From Bradyrhizobium arachidis (GTDB lineage: Bacteria > Pseudomonadota > Alphaproteobacteria > Rhizobiales > Xanthobacteraceae), in the NCBI RefSeq assembly GCF_015291705.1, contig NZ_CP030050.1, positions 9,549,001 to 9,613,000 on the forward strand: a stretch of 64,000 nt of DNA, read 5' to 3'. Below are positions 61,018-64,000 of this stretch, piece by piece. The stretch's first letter is position 1, and every line of letters starts with the position of its first letter. The position numbers and the translations under genes were made by a program. The notes under the pieces were generated by a model that was not told where the DNA came from, made no database searches, and saw nothing but the letters and a program-made list of their open reading frames with translations.

Positions 61018-63309
61018 TCACCAGCGGTAGCCGAGCGTTGCGATGACGGTCAGCGGCGCGCCGCGGTAGCAATATCCGACCTGGCACGTGGTGTAGTGCA
61101 GATTGAACAGGTTCTTCGCGTTGACCTGGAACTGAAGTCCCTTCAGCTCCTTCGCCGCCTGGCCGAAATCATATTTCAGCGCCGCGTCGACCAGGGTCAC
61201 CGAGCTGTTCTTGAACGTGTTGGCGTCGTCGCCATAGCTCCAGGACATGTAGCGCACACCAGTGCCGACGCTCAATCCCGCGAACGGGCCGGCCAGCGGC
61301 AGGGCGTAATTGCCCCAGAGCGTCACGGTATGCGGAGGATTGCCCGAGGGAAACTTGCCGACCAGCGAGCTGTCGCCGGCCTGCTTGGTCACCATGTCGA
61401 GATAGGTGTAGGACGAGGTGATGTCGAAGCCATTGCCGAGGCTCGCGAGCCCCTGCAATTCGAAGCCGCGGCTTTGAATCTCGCCGCGCTGGACCGTCAC
61501 GCCCGTGCCGGTCGTGACCAGGCCGCCATCCTGGGTCAGGTCGAAGACCGCAGCCGTGATGAAGCTCCGCGTCCCCTGCGGCTGATACTTGACGCCGATC
61601 TCGGTCTGCTTGCCCGTGGTCGGCTTGAAGAAGGCGCCCGACGGATCGACGCCGAGATTGGGAAAGAACGACGTCGAATAGGCGACGTAGGGCGCAACTC
61701 CGGAATCGAACACATAGGTCAGCCCGGCTCGCCCGCTATAGGCCTGATCGGACTGCGTCTGATGGGTCAGCGCGAACAGATCCTCGCCCGTGGTGCGGAC
61801 CCAGTCGCTGCGGCCGCTTAGTGTCAGGATCCAATGGTCGAGCTTGGCCTGGTCCTGGACGTAGACGCCGGATTGGGTCTGCCGCTGGGCTGTGGAGGAC
61901 GAGATTGCGGGATCGGGAATGGATTCCGGCGCATAGACCGGCGCGGCCAGATTGAGCGAGGAAACGCCGAAGCCGAAGCCCTGCTTGTCGTTGAACGTCG
62001 ACGCGGTGTAGTCGGTGCCGACCAGGAGGGTGTGCTGCACGGGGCCGGTGGAAAGCTTCGCCTCGACCTGGTTGTCGATGATGGCCGATTGCAGCGTGTC
62101 GTGGACGTAGCCGGTGTAGCGTGAGACCACGTCGCCCACGGGAGCGCCGAGAAAGCCCACGTAGCGGGTGACTGCATCGACATCGACGTAGCGGAATTTC
62201 TGACGAACGGTGACGGCGTTGTTGAACGCGTGCTCGAACAGATAGCCCACGCGTCCCTGCTCCTGGTCCAGGGAGTTGTAGGATGGACTGCCGGTGAAGA
62301 TGTCGGTCGTCGTCCCTGTCCCCGTCGAGTAGGTGAACATGGATCCGGGCGTCTTCGATTTCTGGTAGGCGCCGAGAACCGTCAGGGTCGTCGATTGATC
62401 CGGCTTCCAGGTGACGGCGGGAGCGACATAGACACGATTGTCCTTGCCGCCGGGCACGAACACGTCGGCGTCGCGTACCACGCCGGTCAGCCGATAGGAA
62501 AATTGGCCGCCAGGATCGACCGGACCCGACAGATCGAAATTGCCCTGAACGCGATCACGGTCGCCGAACAGCGTCTGCACCTCGTGGAACGGTTGGCTGG
62601 TCGGCAGCTTGCTCTGCAGGTCGATCAATCCACCGGGCGAGCCGAGGCCATAGAGCGCCGAGCTCGGCCCGCGCACCACCGTGATGCTGTCGACGCCGTA
62701 AGGCTCGGTCTTGAACACGCCGAGACCGGCCCCGACGAGGCGTAAGCCGTCGAGATAGATGCCGTTGTAGGTGATGTCGAAGCCGCGGATCGAGATAGCG
62801 TCGAAGCGTGGATCGTAGCCGGCGGCATCGATGCGGACGCCCGGCTCATAGCCGACCGCTTCCGTCAGCGTCTGCACGGCGCGGTCGTTGAGCTCCTTGC
62901 GCGTCACGACCGAGATCGACTGTGGCGTCTCGAGCAATGGCGTGTTGGTCTTCGTGCCTGCGGAACTGCTGTTCGCCACATAGCTGTGCTCGCTCGACGC
63001 GTTGCCGCGACCGGCATCGCCCTCGCGCGGGTCCGGATTTCTGGCTGGGCCGGAGCCGGCATTGCGCTGTGCCGCGACGCGGCCGCGCTGCGATTGCGAC
63101 GTGCGCTGTGAAGACTGGGCACGCGGACGCGGCTGGCTCGGTGCCTCCACCGTGACCGGCGGCAATGTCGCCGCCGTCTGACCCGAATTGGCCGTCGAGA
63201 CCTGTGCGGCCGACGGGGCCGCGTGCAGGAGCATTCCCAGGCCGGCCGCTCCCAGACCAGTTCTCACCATCCATTCCCAGCCGAGCGTCTGGCCGTCGTT
63301 CCGCTTCAT
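61018..63309 (-). CDS. TonB-dependent siderophore receptor
   Basis: 763 aa. Signal peptide (LGAAGLGMLLHAAPSAAQ), plug domain (ETPQSISVVTRKELNDRAV and VRGPSSALYGLGSPGGLI), and a 22-strand barrel ending in the terminal aromatic ATLGYRW with the typical last hairpin region NLFNLHYTTCQVGYCYRGAP. It takes up a ferric siderophore across the outer membrane with TonB energy. Divergent or same-strand with the AraC regulator upstream at 63414. Confidence 0.94.
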   Translation of the reverse strand: MKRNDGQTLGWEWMVRTGLGAAGLGMLLHAAPSAAQVSTANSGQTAATLPPVTVEAPSQPRPRAQSSQRTSQSQRGRVAAQRNAGSGPARNPDPREGDAGRGNASSEHSYVANSSSAGTKTNTPLLETPQSISVVTRKELNDRAVQTLTEAVGYEPGVRIDAAGYDPRFDAISIRGFDITYNGIYLDGLRLVGAGLGVFKTEPYGVDSITVVRGPSSALYGLGSPGGLIDLQSKLPTSQPFHEVQTLFGDRDRVQGNFDLSGPVDPGGQFSYRLTGVVRDADVFVPGGKDNRVYVAPAVTWKPDQSTTLTVLGAYQKSKTPGSMFTYSTGTGTTTDIFTGSPSYNSLDQEQGRVGYLFEHAFNNAVTVRQKFRYVDVDAVTRYVGFLGAPVGDVVSRYTGYVHDTLQSAIIDNQVEAKLSTGPVQHTLLVGTDYTASTFNDKQGFGFGVSSLNLAAPVYAPESIPDPAISSSTAQRQTQSGVYVQDQAKLDHWILTLSGRSDWVRTTGEDLFALTHQTQSDQAYSGRAGLTYVFDSGVAPYVAYSTSFFPNLGVDPSGAFFKPTTGKQTEIGVKYQPQGTRSFITAAVFDLTQDGGLVTTGTGVTVQRGEIQSRGFELQGLASLGNGFDITSSYTYLDMVTKQAGDSSLVGKFPSGNPPHTVTLWGNYALPLAGPFAGLSVGTGVRYMSWSYGDDANTFKNSSVTLVDAALKYDFGQAAKELKGLQFQVNAKNLFNLHYTTCQVGYCYRGAPLTVIATLGYRW

Positions 63310-63413
63310 CGTCTTCCCCGAGCTCCGTGTTCGAACAACCGGGGAGTAACCAGATCGGGGCAGCCGCCGCCTTTGCGCGCGCGCAAATCACCTTTGATCG
63401 CGCGTGGAGGCTT

Positions 63414-64000
63414 TCAAGTCTGCTGACAGCGGCTCGGCGAATAGCCAAAGCGCCTGCGGAAGGCCGTCGCGAAATTTGCCGGATGGGCATAGCCAACCCG
63501 ATAGGCCGCCTCGGTGACCGACAGACGCTGGCGAATCAGGAGGGCACGCGCGGCATCGAGCCGCTGGCCCCTCAGATAGTCGATTGCGCTGACGCCGTAA
63601 GCCATCTGGAATTTCTGGTTGAAGGACCGGCGGCTGAGCCCTGCGCTCCGCGCCAGCTCGTCGATGCTCCAGGGGTAGGCGAGATCGGCGTCCATCCGCT
63701 CCTTCACCGATTGCAACCGCATCCGCTGGAGGTCGGCTGCCGGATCGACCGCAATCCGGCCGCGCTCGCCGAACAAGGCGTGGACGACGATCTCGGCCGC
63801 ATGCGCCGACCGCAGCAATTGCGCGGCGTTTCCAGCGACCGGCGGCGAGAACATCTCGGCTGCAACGGCCTGTATGCGCGCAGACGCCGCCAAAGCGACG
63901 GTGGCTGTATCCGACCCGTCGCTCGCGAACAGCGCTCGAAACTCGTCCCCGAGTCCAAGCTCGTCGATGGAGGCCCGGGGAAGCGCCAGGCCGATCGCAG
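63414..64000 (-). CDS. AraC-family regulator, truncated by the window end
   Basis: At least 195 residues; the frame stays open to base 64000, so the start lies beyond it. Two AraC helix-turn-helices are visible: WSIDELARSAGLSRRSFNQKF and VTEAAYRVGYAHPANFATAFRRRFGYSP. An internal TTG at 63893 is not a true start. Position just upstream of the siderophore receptor gene on the same strand suggests a PchR-type iron regulator of that receptor. Confidence 0.9.
   Translation of the reverse strand, partial: AIGLALPRASIDELGLGDEFRALFASDGSDTATVALAASARIQAVAAEMFSPPVAGNAAQLLRSAHAAEIVVHALFGERGRIAVDPAADLQRMRLQSVKERMDADLAYPWSIDELARSAGLSRRSFNQKFQMAYGVSAIDYLRGQRLDAARALLIRQRLSVTEAAYRVGYAHPANFATAFRRRFGYSPSRCQQT

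Noticed and set aside
63414..63893. Internal TTG as start of the AraC gene
   Set aside because: The frame remains open to the window end with continuous coding character, so the gene simply starts outside.

Overview
The window is high-GC alphaproteobacterial chromosomal DNA, most likely from Bradyrhizobium or a close relative (Nitrobacteraceae). The reasons are a complete-looking boxB/boxC/bclA/boxR aerobic benzoyl-CoA cluster, a gentisate branch, many acyl-CoA dehydrogenases and CoA ligases, several ABC and TTT-type uptake proteins, dense LysR/MarR/IclR/AraC regulation, and several families of intergenic palindromic repeats that recur within the window. The species is inferred from gene content, not from a database search.

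Layout. 1-3.4 kb: a 5'-truncated aryl-CoA ligase, a MarR regulator, a zeta-class GST (maleylpyruvate isomerase type) and gentisate 1,2-dioxygenase with a clear promoter and operator-like palindrome. 3.5-8.7 kb: a NitT/TauT-type ABC importer (permease, ATPase, binding protein) followed by an FAD-dependent oxidoreductase and a divergent LysR regulator. 8.8-18.0 kb: enoyl-CoA hydratase, ketopantoate-reductase-like protein, alpha/beta hydrolase, acyl-CoA dehydrogenase, a YiiX-like NlpC/P60 protein, and a LysR-controlled DoxX-DsrE-TlpA-like operon, then an amidohydrolase. 18.2-21.7 kb: catalase, a cyanamide-hydratase-like HD protein, a divergent GlxA/AraC regulator and tRNA-Arg(CCT).

21.9-33.7 kb looks accessory, with visibly lower GC in parts: an animal-type haem peroxidase with a small unknown partner, an orphan YcaO protein in tandem with a BTAD/TPR regulator, a class III adenylate cyclase, a RraA-cupin-Bug operon, and a two-gene unit of a DUF1353 protein and a caspase-like protease fused to a multi-pass membrane domain. 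A perfect CRP-type palindrome (TGTGA-N6-TCACA) precedes that unit, about 2.2 kb from the cyclase gene. This is the best candidate for an undescribed system.

33.8-43 kb: an acyl-CoA ligase, small secreted proteins, a second ketopantoate-reductase-like gene, a YidB-like protein, a GlsB-like membrane protein, an SDR, and an operon of two acyl-CoA dehydrogenases plus an enoyl-CoA hydratase that ends in a strong terminator. 43-50.6 kb: the benzoyl-CoA (box) cluster bclA-hydrolase-DUF309-boxC-boxB with divergent boxR; boxA is not in the window. A TGCA-N6-TGCA palindrome, matching what I recall as the BoxR/BzdR operator pattern, lies just upstream of boxC. 50.8-64 kb: truncated haemoglobin, transglutaminase-like protein, KefB/YbaL-type antiporter, PRC-barrel protein, an IclR-Rieske oxygenase-glutamine synthetase-like group, a MarR-MFS pair with a repeated operator, and a TonB-dependent siderophore receptor with an AraC regulator that runs off the end.

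Functionally the window centres on aromatic acid use: benzoate enters through BclA to benzoyl-CoA, BoxB oxygenates it and BoxC opens the ring, and nearby beta-oxidation genes could handle the C6 products; gentisate is split by the ring-cleaving dioxygenase and isomerised by the GST. No insertion sequence, integrase or CRISPR array was seen.
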